The position numbers were made by a program, and so were the translations under genes. From Candidatus Segatella mututuai (GTDB taxonomy: Bacteria > Bacteroidota > Bacteroidia > Bacteroidales > Bacteroidaceae): DNA of 28,805 nucleotides. Numbering within the stretch: position 1 is the stretch's first letter; every line of letters begins with the position of its first letter. Shown piece by piece: positions 7,775-15,985 of this stretch. The notes below the pieces were generated by a model. It saw only the letters and a list, made by a program, of their open reading frames with translations. It made no database searches and was not told where the DNA came from. The stretch is taken from contig DJOI01000024.1 of the NCBI GenBank assembly GCA_002439605.1, positions 1 through 28,805 of the forward strand, in the 5' to 3' direction.

Positions 7775-8284
7775 ATGACGCAGGTTAAGATAGACGACAG
7801 CGTGCTGCGAAAAGCGGCGGAGGCTGGTATGGACGAGTTTGTGCAGGCTTTTGTAGATGCTATCAGGAAGGCTTTGGGCGGAGAACTCAATGCGCGGAAC
7901 ATGGCAGAGCTCAACAGCGACCAGATTACACTCTTGGCGTGGGACATACTGCATCAAGAGATGATGGACGGAGGAATGGTACAGCTCATACACAACGGAT
8001 ATGGAGGTTTCATCTTCAAGAATCCAACAGACAAGGCATTCCGTAACTGGGGGCTCACCGGGCTATACAAGCTTATCAACAAGGCTCACAAGGGTTACAA
8101 CTTGGCTCACGAAGACATAGAGCGTGATATGAGCGACGAGGAGTTCATGGCGCTCTACGAGAAATACCCTTTCTTTGATGATTTCGACGACGACTTCGTT
8201 GAGAACGAGGAGCAGTGGACGGCTCAGGTGGCTTGCTATATCGACGAGCATATTGAACTCTTCGCCACAGTAGAGGAGAAATAG
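7775..8284 (+). CDS. DMP19 family protein (DUF4375-type)
   Basis: The 169-residue acidic protein matches the DMP19/DUF4375 family by its core (SDQITLLAWDILHQEMMDGG, then QLIHNGYGGFIFKNP). Neisseria DMP19 is a DNA-mimic protein that binds a transcription factor; that role is not shown for this homologue. A dense acidic patch (YPFFDDFDDDFVENEEQ, about residues 126-142) fits a mimic surface. I chose ATG 7775 (MTQVKIDD) because a GTG further upstream at 7721 lies inside the promoter. The gene leads a cluster with smpB 32 bases downstream. There is no signal peptide or membrane segment. Confidence 0.8.
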   Translation: MTQVKIDDSVLRKAAEAGMDEFVQAFVDAIRKALGGELNARNMAELNSDQITLLAWDILHQEMMDGGMVQLIHNGYGGFIFKNPTDKAFRNWGLTGLYKLINKAHKGYNLAHEDIERDMSDEEFMALYEKYPFFDDFDDDFVENEEQWTAQVACYIDEHIELFATVEEK

Positions 8285-8316
8285 TACCTGCGTGAATAAA
8301 TTAGGAGAGACGAACA

Positions 8317-8796
8317 ATGAACAAGCAAGAACAAGAGCTTCGCAAGAAGAGTCCGGTGCAGATAAGAAACAAAAAAGCGTCGTTTGAATATTTCTTCGTA
8401 GACACCTATACTGCTGGCATCGTGCTTACAGGAACGGAGATCAAATCAATAAGGGGCGGAAAGGCCTCTTTGGTAGATAGTTACTGCGATTTCTATAATG
8501 GCGAGTTATGGGTAAAGGGTATGAATATCTCACCTTATTTCTATGGCTCATTTGGCAACCATGAGGCACGCCGCGACCGTAAGTTGTTGCTTACCAAGCG
8601 TGAGTTGCGCCGTCTGGAAGAGGATGCCAAGCAGCCTGGTTTCACCATCGTTCCTACACTCATCTTCATCGACGACCATGGACGTGCCAAGGTCGACATC
8701 GCTCTGTGCAAGGGCAAGAAGGAGTACGACAAGCGGCAAACCTTGAAGGAGAAGGAGGACAGAAGAGAAATGGACAGGGCGATAAAGTACTTCTAA
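8317..8796 (+). CDS. smpB: SsrA (tmRNA)-binding protein SmpB
   Basis: The 159-residue product binds tmRNA and delivers it to stalled ribosomes for trans-translation. The family is recognised from KKASFEYFFVDTYTAGIVLTG, the TEIKSIRGGKASL block, YxxGSFGNHEARRDRKLL, and the basic C-terminal tail (KKEYDKRQTLKEKEDRR) that folds into the mRNA channel. Length is normal. It begins 32 bases after the DMP19-like gene and metH starts 62 bases beyond its end, so the three may share a transcript. The tmRNA gene itself was not seen in this window. Confidence 0.97.
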   Translation: MNKQEQELRKKSPVQIRNKKASFEYFFVDTYTAGIVLTGTEIKSIRGGKASLVDSYCDFYNGELWVKGMNISPYFYGSFGNHEARRDRKLLLTKRELRRLEEDAKQPGFTIVPTLIFIDDHGRAKVDIALCKGKKEYDKRQTLKEKEDRREMDRAIKYF

Positions 8797-8858
8797 GATA
8801 ATGTTTAATTCATGATGTTTAATATTTGATTAGGCATTATAGCTGCAGAAAGACCAAC

Positions 8859-11642
8859 ATGAGAAAATCTTTAAGAGAGATTGTCAAGGATAAAATTCTG
8901 GTTCTCGACGGTGCCATGGGCACGGAGATACAGAAATACAAGCTTACAGAGGAAGACTTCAGGGGGGATAGGTTTGCCGATGTGCCAGGACAGATGAAGG
9001 GCAACAACGATATGCTCAACATCACCCGTCCCGAAGTCATCTCGGACATATACCGAAGGTACATAGAGGCTGGTGCCGATATCATCACGGCCAATACATT
9101 CTCGTCGCAACGCATTTCACAAGCCGACTATCACTTGGAGGCTTATGCCCGCGAGATGGCTTTCGAGGGAGCACGGTTGGCAAGGATACAGGCAGACAAG
9201 TTCTCTACGCCCGATAAACCACGATTTGTGGCGGGCGATGTGGGACCTACCAACAAGACATGTTCCATGAGTCCCGACGTGAGCAATCCTGCTGCCCGTG
9301 ACATCACTTACGACCAACTCTTCGACGACTGCTGCGAGCAGATAGAAGGGTTGATAGAAGGTGGGGTGGACGTAATCCTTATCGAGACGGTTTTCGATAC
9401 GCTCAACTGCAAGGCGATGATAGATGCCGCTTTCTCCATGATGAAGAAGCATGGCGTGGAGCTGCCCGTGATGGTGAGTCTCACCGTGAGCGACCTTGCA
9501 GGAAGAACCCTCAGCGGCCAGACCATAGAGGCTTTCCTTGCCAGTTTGTCGCCTTATCCTATCTTCTCGATGGGCATGAATTGTGCTTTCGGTGCCCCGC
9601 AAATGAAGCCCTTTATAGAGCGCATGGGAAGGATAGCACCTTATTATATTAGTGCGCATCCCAACGCCGGACTGCCCAACGAGATGGGAGCCTACGACGA
9701 GACAGCCGAAAGTATGGCGCCGCAGATAGCCGAGTTTATCGATGAGGGACTGGTCAACATCATAGGAGGATGTTGTGGCACAACGCCCGAGTTCATTGCC
9801 CGATATGCCCAGATGGCAGAGGGCAAGAGGCCCCATGTCGTGGCGGAGCGCCCTAAGTATATGTGGCTTTCTGGACTCGACCTATTGCAGGTGGACGACC
9901 AGGTGCATGCGCCGATGGACAGCTCGCGCTTTGTCAACGTGGGTGAGCGGTGCAATGTGGCAGGAAGCCGAAAGTTCCTGAGGCTTATCAAAGAGAAAAA
10001 CTACGAGGAAGCCCTCGGCATAGCCCGAAAGCAGGTGGCGGACGGTGCGGCGGTGGTAGATGTCAATATGGACGACGGTCTGCTCGATGCCAAGGATGAG
10101 ATGGTGAACTTCCTCAATATGATAGCCGCCGAGCCCGAGATTGCTAAAGTTCCCATCATGATCGACTCGTCCAAATGGGATGTCATCACGGCTGGTCTGA
10201 AATGTTGCCAGGGCAAGTGCATTGTCAACTCTATATCGCTCAAGGAGGGCGAGGAAGTCTTCGTATCCCATGCCAAGGACGTGATGAGATATGGTGCCGC
10301 CGTAGTGGTGATGTGCTTCGACGAGGTGGGGCAGGCTACTACCTTTGAGCGCAGGATAGAGATAGCCGAGAGGGCCTATCATATATTGGTGGACCGGGTG
10401 GGGATGAATCCGCTCGACATCATCTTCGACCCCAATGTACTTGCCATAGCGACAGGTATGGAGGAACACGACAACTATGCAGTCGACTTCATACGAGCCA
10501 CAGAGTGGATAACGACCCATCTGCCTGGAGCCCATGTCAGCGGTGGCGTGAGCAACCTGTCGTTCTCTTTTCGCGGAAACACTTATATCCGCGAGGCTAT
10601 CCACTCCGTATTCCTGCATTATGCGCAACAGAAAGGCATGGACTTTGGCATCGTCAATGCCAAGGCCCGAATGGACTATCACAAGATTCCACTGGAGCAA
10701 CTGGGCATCATCGAGGATGTGGTGCTCAACCGTCGCAAGGGAGCTTACGAAGACCTCATCGAACTGGCTGCCGAGATAAAGGAGAAAGCCGACGCAGCCA
10801 AAGCTGCCAAGGCGGGAGGTGCGACTGTCGCAATCAAGCCGACAGCACCCGAATGGAGAAAAGACAGCGTGGAGAATCGGCTGAAGTATGCTCTGCGCAA
10901 AGGCGTATCAGACTTTTTGCAGGCGGACATCGACGAGGCGTTGGGCAAATATCCTCATGCCGTCAACGTGATAGAAGGTCCGCTGATGGATGGGATGAAC
11001 GAGGTGGGCAAACTCTTTGGAGAGGGCAAGATGTTCCTGCCGCAGGTGGTGAAGACTGCCCGTACCATGAAGGCTGCCGTGTCTATACTGCAACCACATA
11101 TCGAGGCCGAGAAGGCGGGCGGATCGTCGAAGGCGGGAAAGGTGGTGTTGGCTACGGTGAAAGGTGATGTGCACGATATCGGAAAGAATATTGTGGCTGT
11201 GGTGATGTCGTGCAACAACTATGACATCATCGACTTGGGCGTGATGGTTCCTGCCGAGCAAATCGTCAAGAAGGCCATCGAGGAGAAAGCGGATGCCATC
11301 GGACTGAGTGGACTAATTACTCCCTCGCTCGAGGAAATGGTGCATGTGGCTCGGCAGATGCAGAATGCAGGGTTGAGGCTGCCCATAATGGTGGGAGGTG
11401 CCACTACCAGCGAGATGCATGTGGCACTGAAGATAGCTCCCGTGTACGATGGTCCCGTGGTGTGGGTGAAGGATGCCAGTCTGAATGCTGGCATCTGTGC
11501 CCGGTTGTTTGGTAAGGACGGAGCTGCTTATGAGGCTGAGCTACGACAGCGGTATGAACAGCTCAGGCAGAAGTATCATGAGCAGCAAACTCGATTGGGA
11601 AGCCTGGAGGAAGCCCGCAAGAACAAACTCAACCTGTTCTGA
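8859..11642 (+). CDS. metH: Cobalamin-dependent methionine synthase, without the AdoMet reactivation domain
   Basis: This enzyme transfers a methyl group from methyltetrahydrofolate to homocysteine through cobalamin. ATG 8859 (MRKSLREIVKDKILVLDGAM) gives 927 residues; an in-frame TTG 33 bases earlier is less likely. The homocysteine/zinc domain (about 1-320) has zinc ligands Cys242, Cys305 and Cys306. The pterin-binding domain (about 350-620) contains FVNVGERCNVAGSRKF. A helical cap (about 650-745) precedes the B12 domain with the DxHxxG motif and cobalt-ligand His772. E. coli MetH has about 1227 residues; here the roughly 330-residue activation domain is absent, and the frame stops cleanly after NKLNLF. 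Reactivation would need a separate protein. No B12 riboswitch fits in the 62-base gap upstream. Confidence 0.96.
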   Translation: MRKSLREIVKDKILVLDGAMGTEIQKYKLTEEDFRGDRFADVPGQMKGNNDMLNITRPEVISDIYRRYIEAGADIITANTFSSQRISQADYHLEAYAREMAFEGARLARIQADKFSTPDKPRFVAGDVGPTNKTCSMSPDVSNPAARDITYDQLFDDCCEQIEGLIEGGVDVILIETVFDTLNCKAMIDAAFSMMKKHGVELPVMVSLTVSDLAGRTLSGQTIEAFLASLSPYPIFSMGMNCAFGAPQMKPFIERMGRIAPYYISAHPNAGLPNEMGAYDETAESMAPQIAEFIDEGLVNIIGGCCGTTPEFIARYAQMAEGKRPHVVAERPKYMWLSGLDLLQVDDQVHAPMDSSRFVNVGERCNVAGSRKFLRLIKEKNYEEALGIARKQVADGAAVVDVNMDDGLLDAKDEMVNFLNMIAAEPEIAKVPIMIDSSKWDVITAGLKCCQGKCIVNSISLKEGEEVFVSHAKDVMRYGAAVVVMCFDEVGQATTFERRIEIAERAYHILVDRVGMNPLDIIFDPNVLAIATGMEEHDNYAVDFIRATEWITTHLPGAHVSGGVSNLSFSFRGNTYIREAIHSVFLHYAQQKGMDFGIVNAKARMDYHKIPLEQLGIIEDVVLNRRKGAYEDLIELAAEIKEKADAAKAAKAGGATVAIKPTAPEWRKDSVENRLKYALRKGVSDFLQADIDEALGKYPHAVNVIEGPLMDGMNEVGKLFGEGKMFLPQVVKTARTMKAAVSILQPHIEAEKAGGSSKAGKVVLATVKGDVHDIGKNIVAVVMSCNNYDIIDLGVMVPAEQIVKKAIEEKADAIGLSGLITPSLEEMVHVARQMQNAGLRLPIMVGGATTSEMHVALKIAPVYDGPVVWVKDASLNAGICARLFGKDGAAYEAELRQRYEQLRQKYHEQQTRLGSLEEARKNKLNLF

Positions 11643-11752
11643 AATAACTGAATCGTAAGGATGAGGCTTGACAGTCTACATTGTGCGATGCGGACAATAA
11701 TGAGAACTACAAGAAACAACAGTTTCGCAACAACAATAACATATCAGAATAG

Positions 11753-12382
11753 ATGATACAGACAATTATTTTCGACTTTGGAGGTGTTATCGCTACACTC
11801 GACGGCAATGAAGCCAAGAAACGTTTTCGCGACTTAGGAGTCGTGGATGTGGACAAGGTGCTCGACCCCTATCGCCAACAAGGCTTTTTCGGTGACTTGG
11901 AAGAAGGAAAAATAGGCGAGGAAGAATTTCGCAGACGGTTGGGCGTGATGTGTGGTAGGGAACTGTCCTTCGACGAGGTGAAACATTGCTGGCTGGGCTA
12001 CATGAAGGAGCTTCCCGCTTATAAGTTGGATGCGCTGAAGCGGTTGCGCCGCGAGGGTTATCGCATCGTCATGCTTTCCAACACCAATCCTTATGTCATG
12101 GACTGGGCGGAGAGCCCTGAGTTTTCTGGCGATGGTCATTCTGTCGACTATTATTTCGACTCCATGTATCGCAGCTACGAGGTGGGTAGCATGAAGCCCG
12201 ACGAGACCTTTTTTCGTCATGTTCTCGCGCAGGAGCATATCCTACCTTCCGAGGCACTCTTCATAGATGATGGTCCGCGCAATTGTGCTGCGGCGAGCGA
12301 GTTGGGTATGAATACCTATTGCCCTGCCAATGGTGCCGACTGGACGGGTGAGATATACAATTATCTGAGTGCCAGCTTGTGA
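11753..12382 (+). CDS. HAD superfamily hydrolase (IA subfamily, YihX-like)
   Basis: The 209-residue protein is a haloacid-dehalogenase-fold phosphatase. Motif I is FDFGGV with nucleophile Asp8; the usual second aspartate (DxD) is Gly10, as in YihX-type enzymes (DLGNV). Motif II is MLSNTN, motif III is the Lys in GSMKPDETFF, and motif IV is FIDDGPRN. An alpha-helical cap lies at about residues 15-85. The likely substrate is a small phosphorylated metabolite such as a sugar phosphate, by analogy only. It lies 110 bases after metH in the same direction. I see no promoter, hairpin or other feature in that gap. Confidence 0.88.
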   Translation: MIQTIIFDFGGVIATLDGNEAKKRFRDLGVVDVDKVLDPYRQQGFFGDLEEGKIGEEEFRRRLGVMCGRELSFDEVKHCWLGYMKELPAYKLDALKRLRREGYRIVMLSNTNPYVMDWAESPEFSGDGHSVDYYFDSMYRSYEVGSMKPDETFFRHVLAQEHILPSEALFIDDGPRNCAAASELGMNTYCPANGADWTGEIYNYLSASL

Positions 12383-12427
12383 TAAGGACCTTTGGGATGT
12401 CAAGAAAGTAAGTTTTTATGGAAAAAT

Positions 12428-12459
12428 GTTGGGCAATTTGAAAAAAGATTGTACTTTTG
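12428..12459 (+). promoter_or_regulatory. Promoter for map-tsaD-cinA
   Basis: TACTTTTG (12452-12459) matches the -7 consensus, and GTTG (12428-12431), one base from TTTG, lies 20 bases upstream. The predicted start near 12466 gives a leader of about 29 nt before map. Confidence 0.62.
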
Positions 12460-12494
12460 CATTTGCAAAATAAGAAAATAACAAAAACAAGAAA

Positions 12495-13358
12495 ATGGCA
12501 ATCAAGAAGAAAAGATGGCATTGCCTGCCAGGTCAGCCACTTACCGATCTCGACAAGCAAGTCATGTATTGGGAGAGCAAGGGAAAGTTGGTTCCTACAC
12601 GCGAGTTGATCAAGACTCCGGAACAAATAGAAGGCATCCGCAAGAGCGGAGTGGTGAACACGGGTTGTCTCGATGCAGTGGCAGAGGCTATCCATCCTGG
12701 CATGAACACTCAGGAGATAGATGATATTTGCATGCAGTACTGCAAAGACCACAATGCCATTCCTGCCTGCCTCAATTATGAGGGGTATCCTAAGAGCGTA
12801 TGTACCAGTATCAATGAAGTGGTATGTCATGGTATTCCTAAGGAAGAGGATGTTCTTCAGGAAGGAGATATTGTGAATGTAGACATGACTACCATCGTGG
12901 ACGGTTACTATGCCGATGCCAGCCGTATGTTTATCATTGGCGGAAAGACAACGCCCGAGAAAGAGCAATTGGTACGCGTGGCAAAGGAGTGTCTTGAAAT
13001 TGGCATGGAGGTGGCTAAGCCTTATAGTTTTGTGGGCGACATTGGTCATGCTATCGAGAAGCATTGCAAGAAATACGGATATGGCGTGGTTCGCGACCTC
13101 TGTGGACATGGCGTGGGATTGCAGTTCCACGAGGAGCCCGAGGTGTTGCATTATGGGCACAAGGGCACAGGCATGCTGTTGGTGCCAGGCATGGTGTTCA
13201 CCATCGAGCCAATGATCAATATGGGTACATGGAAGGTGTTTATCGATGCCGACGACCCATACGGATGGGAGGTTATTACTGGCGATGAGAAGCCATCGGC
13301 CCAGTGGGAGCATACACTTGTCATGACAGACCATGGCGTAGAGGTGTTGACTTATTAA
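12495..13358 (+). CDS. map: Type I methionine aminopeptidase
   Basis: This 287-residue enzyme removes the initiator methionine from nascent proteins. All five dinuclear-metal ligands are visible: Asp130 (NVDMT), Asp141 (YYADAS), His205 (GHGVG), Glu238 (TIEPM) and Glu272 (QWEHT). An N-terminal extension of about 38 residues (KKKRWHCLPGQPLTDLDKQ) precedes the catalytic core and is longer than in E. coli Map; it may help ribosome docking, which is inference. It is first in a probable operon with tsaD, which begins 18 bases after its stop. Confidence 0.96.
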   Translation: MAIKKKRWHCLPGQPLTDLDKQVMYWESKGKLVPTRELIKTPEQIEGIRKSGVVNTGCLDAVAEAIHPGMNTQEIDDICMQYCKDHNAIPACLNYEGYPKSVCTSINEVVCHGIPKEEDVLQEGDIVNVDMTTIVDGYYADASRMFIIGGKTTPEKEQLVRVAKECLEIGMEVAKPYSFVGDIGHAIEKHCKKYGYGVVRDLCGHGVGLQFHEEPEVLHYGHKGTGMLLVPGMVFTIEPMINMGTWKVFIDADDPYGWEVITGDEKPSAQWEHTLVMTDHGVEVLTY

Positions 13359-13376
13359 TGCTCAACAATATAAAAA

Positions 13377-14402
13377 ATGAAGGATATATATATATTAGGT
13401 ATAGAGAGCAGTTGCGACGATACCTCGGCCGCTGTGCTCAAGAATGGAGTGCTGTTGAGCAATGTCACAGCTTCGCAGGAGGTGCACAAAGCCTATGGAG
13501 GCGTGGTGCCAGAGCTGGCTTCTCGTGCTCATCAGCAGAATGTTGTGCCTGTGGTTGACCAAGCTATAGTGCGTGCGGGCATAAGGAAAGAAAATCTCAG
13601 TGCCGTAGCTTTCACGCGCGGTCCGGGCTTGATGGGATCGCTGCTCGTTGGCGTAAGTTTTGCCAAGGGTTTCGCCCGTTCGCTCAATATCCCTCTCATC
13701 GATGTCAACCATCTGCAAGGACATGTCATGGCACACTTTATCAAGGAGTCGGACGATGACCAGAGTGCGCCTCCTTTCCCTTTCATCTGTCTTTTGGTGA
13801 GTGGAGGAAATTCGCAGATAGTGAAAGTGAATGCCTACAACGACATGCAGGTGTTGGGACAGACTATCGACGATGCGGCAGGCGAGGCTATAGACAAGTG
13901 TGCCAAGGTGTTGGACTGGGGCTATCCTGGCGGGCCTGTCGTTGACAAGTATGCACGGCAAGGAAATCCCAAGGCCTTCACTTTTGCCGAGCCTCATATA
14001 CCGGGAATGGACTACAGTTTCTCTGGTTTCAAGACCAGCTTCCTCTACAGTTTGCGCAAATGGGTGGCTGAAGACCCCGGTTTTGTGGAGAAAAATAAGT
14101 TCGATTTGGCGGCCAGCATAGAGTACACAATCGTAGATATCCTGATGAAGAAGTTACGCATGGCAGTGAAGCAGACGGGCATCAAGCATGTGGCTGTGGC
14201 AGGAGGAGTTTCTGCCAATAACGGGTTGCGCAATGCTTTCCGTGACCATGCGCAGCGTTTTGGCTGGACCATCTATATCCCTAAGTTCAGCTATACCACC
14301 GACAATGCGGCCATGATAGCCTGTGTGGGCACATTCAAGTATCGTGATGGCGAGTTTGCCAGCATCGACCTTCCTGCATACTCTAAGGTGACGTTCAAAT
14401 AG
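13377..14402 (+). CDS. tsaD: tRNA N6-adenosine threonylcarbamoyltransferase TsaD
   Basis: The 341-residue ASKHA-fold enzyme transfers the threonylcarbamoyl group to A37 of ANN-decoding tRNAs together with TsaB and TsaE, which are not in this window. The metal-binding HxxxH is His112 and His116 (NHLQGHVMAH). Also visible are GIESSCDDTSAAV at the N-terminus, the LVSGGNSQIV nucleotide loop, and GGVSANNGLR. The length is typical. It sits between map (18-base gap) and cinA (25-base gap), so the three are likely co-transcribed. Confidence 0.97.
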   Translation: MKDIYILGIESSCDDTSAAVLKNGVLLSNVTASQEVHKAYGGVVPELASRAHQQNVVPVVDQAIVRAGIRKENLSAVAFTRGPGLMGSLLVGVSFAKGFARSLNIPLIDVNHLQGHVMAHFIKESDDDQSAPPFPFICLLVSGGNSQIVKVNAYNDMQVLGQTIDDAAGEAIDKCAKVLDWGYPGGPVVDKYARQGNPKAFTFAEPHIPGMDYSFSGFKTSFLYSLRKWVAEDPGFVEKNKFDLAASIEYTIVDILMKKLRMAVKQTGIKHVAVAGGVSANNGLRNAFRDHAQRFGWTIYIPKFSYTTDNAAMIACVGTFKYRDGEFASIDLPAYSKVTFK

Positions 14403-14427
14403 GAGTAAATACTTAACACTGATATAA

Positions 14428-14940
14428 ATGGAATTTGAAAGCAAAATCTTGAGCAAGAATATATCTGAATTGCTCTATAATAGTGAGAAAACTTTGGGTA
14501 CGGCAGAGAGTTGCACTGGTGGTAGAATCGCGGAGGCAATTATCTCAGTGCCAGGTGCTTCCAACTACTTCAAGGGCGGAGTCGTATCCTATGTCAACGA
14601 GGTGAAGGAGAATATTTTGAAGGTGAGCCACGAGGTGCTGGAAAAGCAAACTGCCGTATGCGAGGAGGTGGCGCGCGAAATGGTCTTGGGAGCTATTGAC
14701 GTGCTGAAGGTAGACTATGCTATCTCGGCTACGGGGGTGGCGGGTCCTGCTGGTGGTACAGCCGAGATTCCTGTTGGTACCATTTGGATTGGCTATGGCA
14801 GCAAAGACGATGTGCGTACCCTCAAGCTTACCGAGGATTTTGGGCGTGACATCAACCTTGCTATTGCCACCAATACAGCTCTTAAGTCTATGCTCTCCTT
14901 CCTCAAGGAGCATGTGGAAGAATTGAGGAAAGAAGAGTAG
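14428..14940 (+). CDS. CinA C-terminal domain protein (nicotinamide-nucleotide amidohydrolase, PncC-like)
   Basis: The 170-residue protein matches stand-alone CinA_C proteins. These deamidate NMN to nicotinate mononucleotide in the pyridine nucleotide cycle. Signature segments are LGTAESCTGGRIAEAI (about residues 29-44), FKGGVVSYVNEVK and SATGVAGPAGGTAEIPVGTIW. The N-terminal molybdopterin-like domain of full CinA is absent, so a DNA-competence role is not implied. It ends the map-tsaD-cinA run; I found no convincing terminator in the 262 bases before rpmB. Confidence 0.9.
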   Translation: MEFESKILSKNISELLYNSEKTLGTAESCTGGRIAEAIISVPGASNYFKGGVVSYVNEVKENILKVSHEVLEKQTAVCEEVAREMVLGAIDVLKVDYAISATGVAGPAGGTAEIPVGTIWIGYGSKDDVRTLKLTEDFGRDINLAIATNTALKSMLSFLKEHVEELRKEE

Positions 14941-15119
14941 TGAGCTTCGATTACTTCGGGGCTGTTCGCAATTTTGTCAGGTTTGCTCCTTGGCTTTTGC
15001 GTTCTTTTTTTTGGATGTGGCGTAACCCCGTGTTGGTCAATAAAATCTACGGAAAATAACTTGTGCTGAGTCATAAAGTATGAAAAATCCTTAAAAGATT
15101 GTTTTCTTTTAGGTATTCT

Positions 15120-15150
15120 TTTGTATATACAAAAAATATTTGTAATTTTG
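15120..15150 (+). promoter_or_regulatory. Promoter for rpmB-rpmG-DUF4295
   Basis: TTTG (15120-15123), a 19-base spacer and TAATTTTG (15143-15150) match the phylum consensus exactly. The predicted start near 15157 leaves about 46 nt of leader. Confidence 0.87.
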
Positions 15151-15202
15151 CACCCTGTTTGGAATAGGTATCAATTAACGAATTAGAAAATTAAAGATAG
15201 AA

Positions 15203-15466
15203 ATGTCTAAGATTTGTCAAATTACAGGTAAGAAGGCACAATTAGGTTGTAATGTGTCTCACTCAAAGCACCGTACAAAGAGAAGCTTTGACGTTAACCT
15301 TTTCAGCAAGAAATTCTACTATGTAGAGGAAGGTTGCTGGATTAGCCTCAAGATTAGTGCGGCTGGTCTTCGTCTCATTAACAAGGTTGGTCTTGATGCA
15401 GCTTTGAATCAGGCTGTGTCCAAGGGCTTCGTAGATTGGAAGGACATTAAAGTTATAGGAGAATAA
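15203..15466 (+). CDS. rpmB: 50S ribosomal protein L28 (bL28)
   Basis: The 87-residue product is a large-subunit ribosomal protein. It is recognised by the N-terminal KICQITGKKAQLGCNVSHSKHRTKRSF block, in which the NVSHS segment is diagnostic, and by the LRLINKVGLDAAL helix. Only one cysteine precedes the ITGKK segment, so a full zinc-ribbon (C+) arrangement is not present. It is first in a three-gene ribosomal operon; rpmG follows 5 bases after its stop. Confidence 0.97.
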   Translation: MSKICQITGKKAQLGCNVSHSKHRTKRSFDVNLFSKKFYYVEEGCWISLKISAAGLRLINKVGLDAALNQAVSKGFVDWKDIKVIGE

Positions 15467-15471
15467 ATATC

Positions 15472-15660
15472 ATGGCAAAGAAAGCAAAAGGTAATAGAGT
15501 ACAGGTTATCCTCGAGTGCACTGAGCAAAAAAACAGTGGTATGCCAGGTACAAGCCGTTACGTGACTACAAAGAATCGTAAGAATACTCCTGAGCGTCTC
15601 GAACTGATGAAGTATAACCCAATCTTGAAGAAGATGACTCTTCACAAGGAGATTAAGTAA
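15472..15660 (+). CDS. rpmG: 50S ribosomal protein L33 (bL33)
   Basis: The 62-residue product is a large-subunit protein recognised from QVILECTEQ, then TSRYVTTKNRKNTPERLELMKYNP and a basic C-terminus. It has a single cysteine, so it is the zinc-independent (C-) form rather than the CxxC pair form. The order rpmB-rpmG-DUF4295 is characteristic of Bacteroidetes. Confidence 0.97.
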   Translation: MAKKAKGNRVQVILECTEQKNSGMPGTSRYVTTKNRKNTPERLELMKYNPILKKMTLHKEIK

Positions 15661-15703
15661 GCGCGTTTATAACTTATAACAATATTTAAAGTTTAGATAG
15701 ACT

Positions 15704-15862
15704 ATGGCAAAGAAAGCGGTCGCTACCCTCCACGAAGGTAACATGGATGGTCGCGCATACACAAAGGTTATCAAAATGGTTAAGAGCCCAAAGACAGGTG
15801 CTTATGTTTTCGATGAGAAGATGGTACCTAACGAGGCTGTTAAAGATTTCTTCAAAGCCTAA
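15704..15862 (+). CDS. DUF4295 family small protein, third gene of the L28-L33 operon
   Basis: This 52-residue basic protein begins MAKKAVATLHEGNMDGRAYT and continues with KMVKSPKTGAYVFDEKMVP, ending FFKA. It starts 43 bases after rpmG, has no promoter of its own, and is followed by a hairpin terminator. The position after rpmB-rpmG and the Lys-rich composition point to a ribosome-associated role. I recall a Bacteroidetes-specific large-subunit protein, bL38, described from the Flavobacterium johnsoniae ribosome; this could be that protein, but I cannot verify the identity from sequence alone. Its size makes it easy to miss in automated gene calling. Confidence 0.88.
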   Translation: MAKKAVATLHEGNMDGRAYTKVIKMVKSPKTGAYVFDEKMVPNEAVKDFFKA

Positions 15863-15901
15863 GCAAATTAGGAGCTAAAGTAATCAATATACTTTAAAGT
15901 G

Positions 15902-15933
15902 AGGCTGCATTTCGTAAGATTTGCAGCCTTATT
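15902..15933 (+). terminator. Terminator of the rpmB-rpmG-DUF4295 operon
   Basis: AGGCTGCA (15902-15909) and TGCAGCCT (15922-15929) form a perfect 8-bp stem with a 12-nt loop. The T-rich TATTCTTT follows and runs into the -33 element of the ftsY promoter. The hairpin lies 40 bases after the DUF4295 stop. Confidence 0.7.
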
Positions 15934-15934
15934 C

Positions 15935-15965
15935 TTTGTATATACAATTATTTTTCCTATCTTTG
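15935..15965 (+). promoter_or_regulatory. Promoter for ftsY-rimO operon
   Basis: TTTG (15935-15938), a 19-base spacer and TATCTTTG (15958-15965) are an exact consensus match. Transcription should start near 15972, leaving a leader of only about 14 nt before the ftsY ATG. Confidence 0.85.
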
Positions 15966-15985
15966 CACTCAAATATCATGTAAAT

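Noticed and set aside
8797..8858. Possible cobalamin riboswitch before metH
   Set aside because: Only 62 bases separate smpB and metH, too few for a B12 riboswitch, and no B12-box-like sequence was seen.
12437..12440. TTTG as the -33 element of the map promoter
   Set aside because: Its spacing to TACTTTTG is only 11 bases; GTTG at 12428-12431 has the proper 20-base spacing.
14793..15074. Minus-strand frame of 93 codons (begins MTQHKLFSVDFIDQHGV) over the end of cinA
   Set aside because: Half overlaps cinA on the opposite strand; it has no recognisable product and no promoter match upstream.
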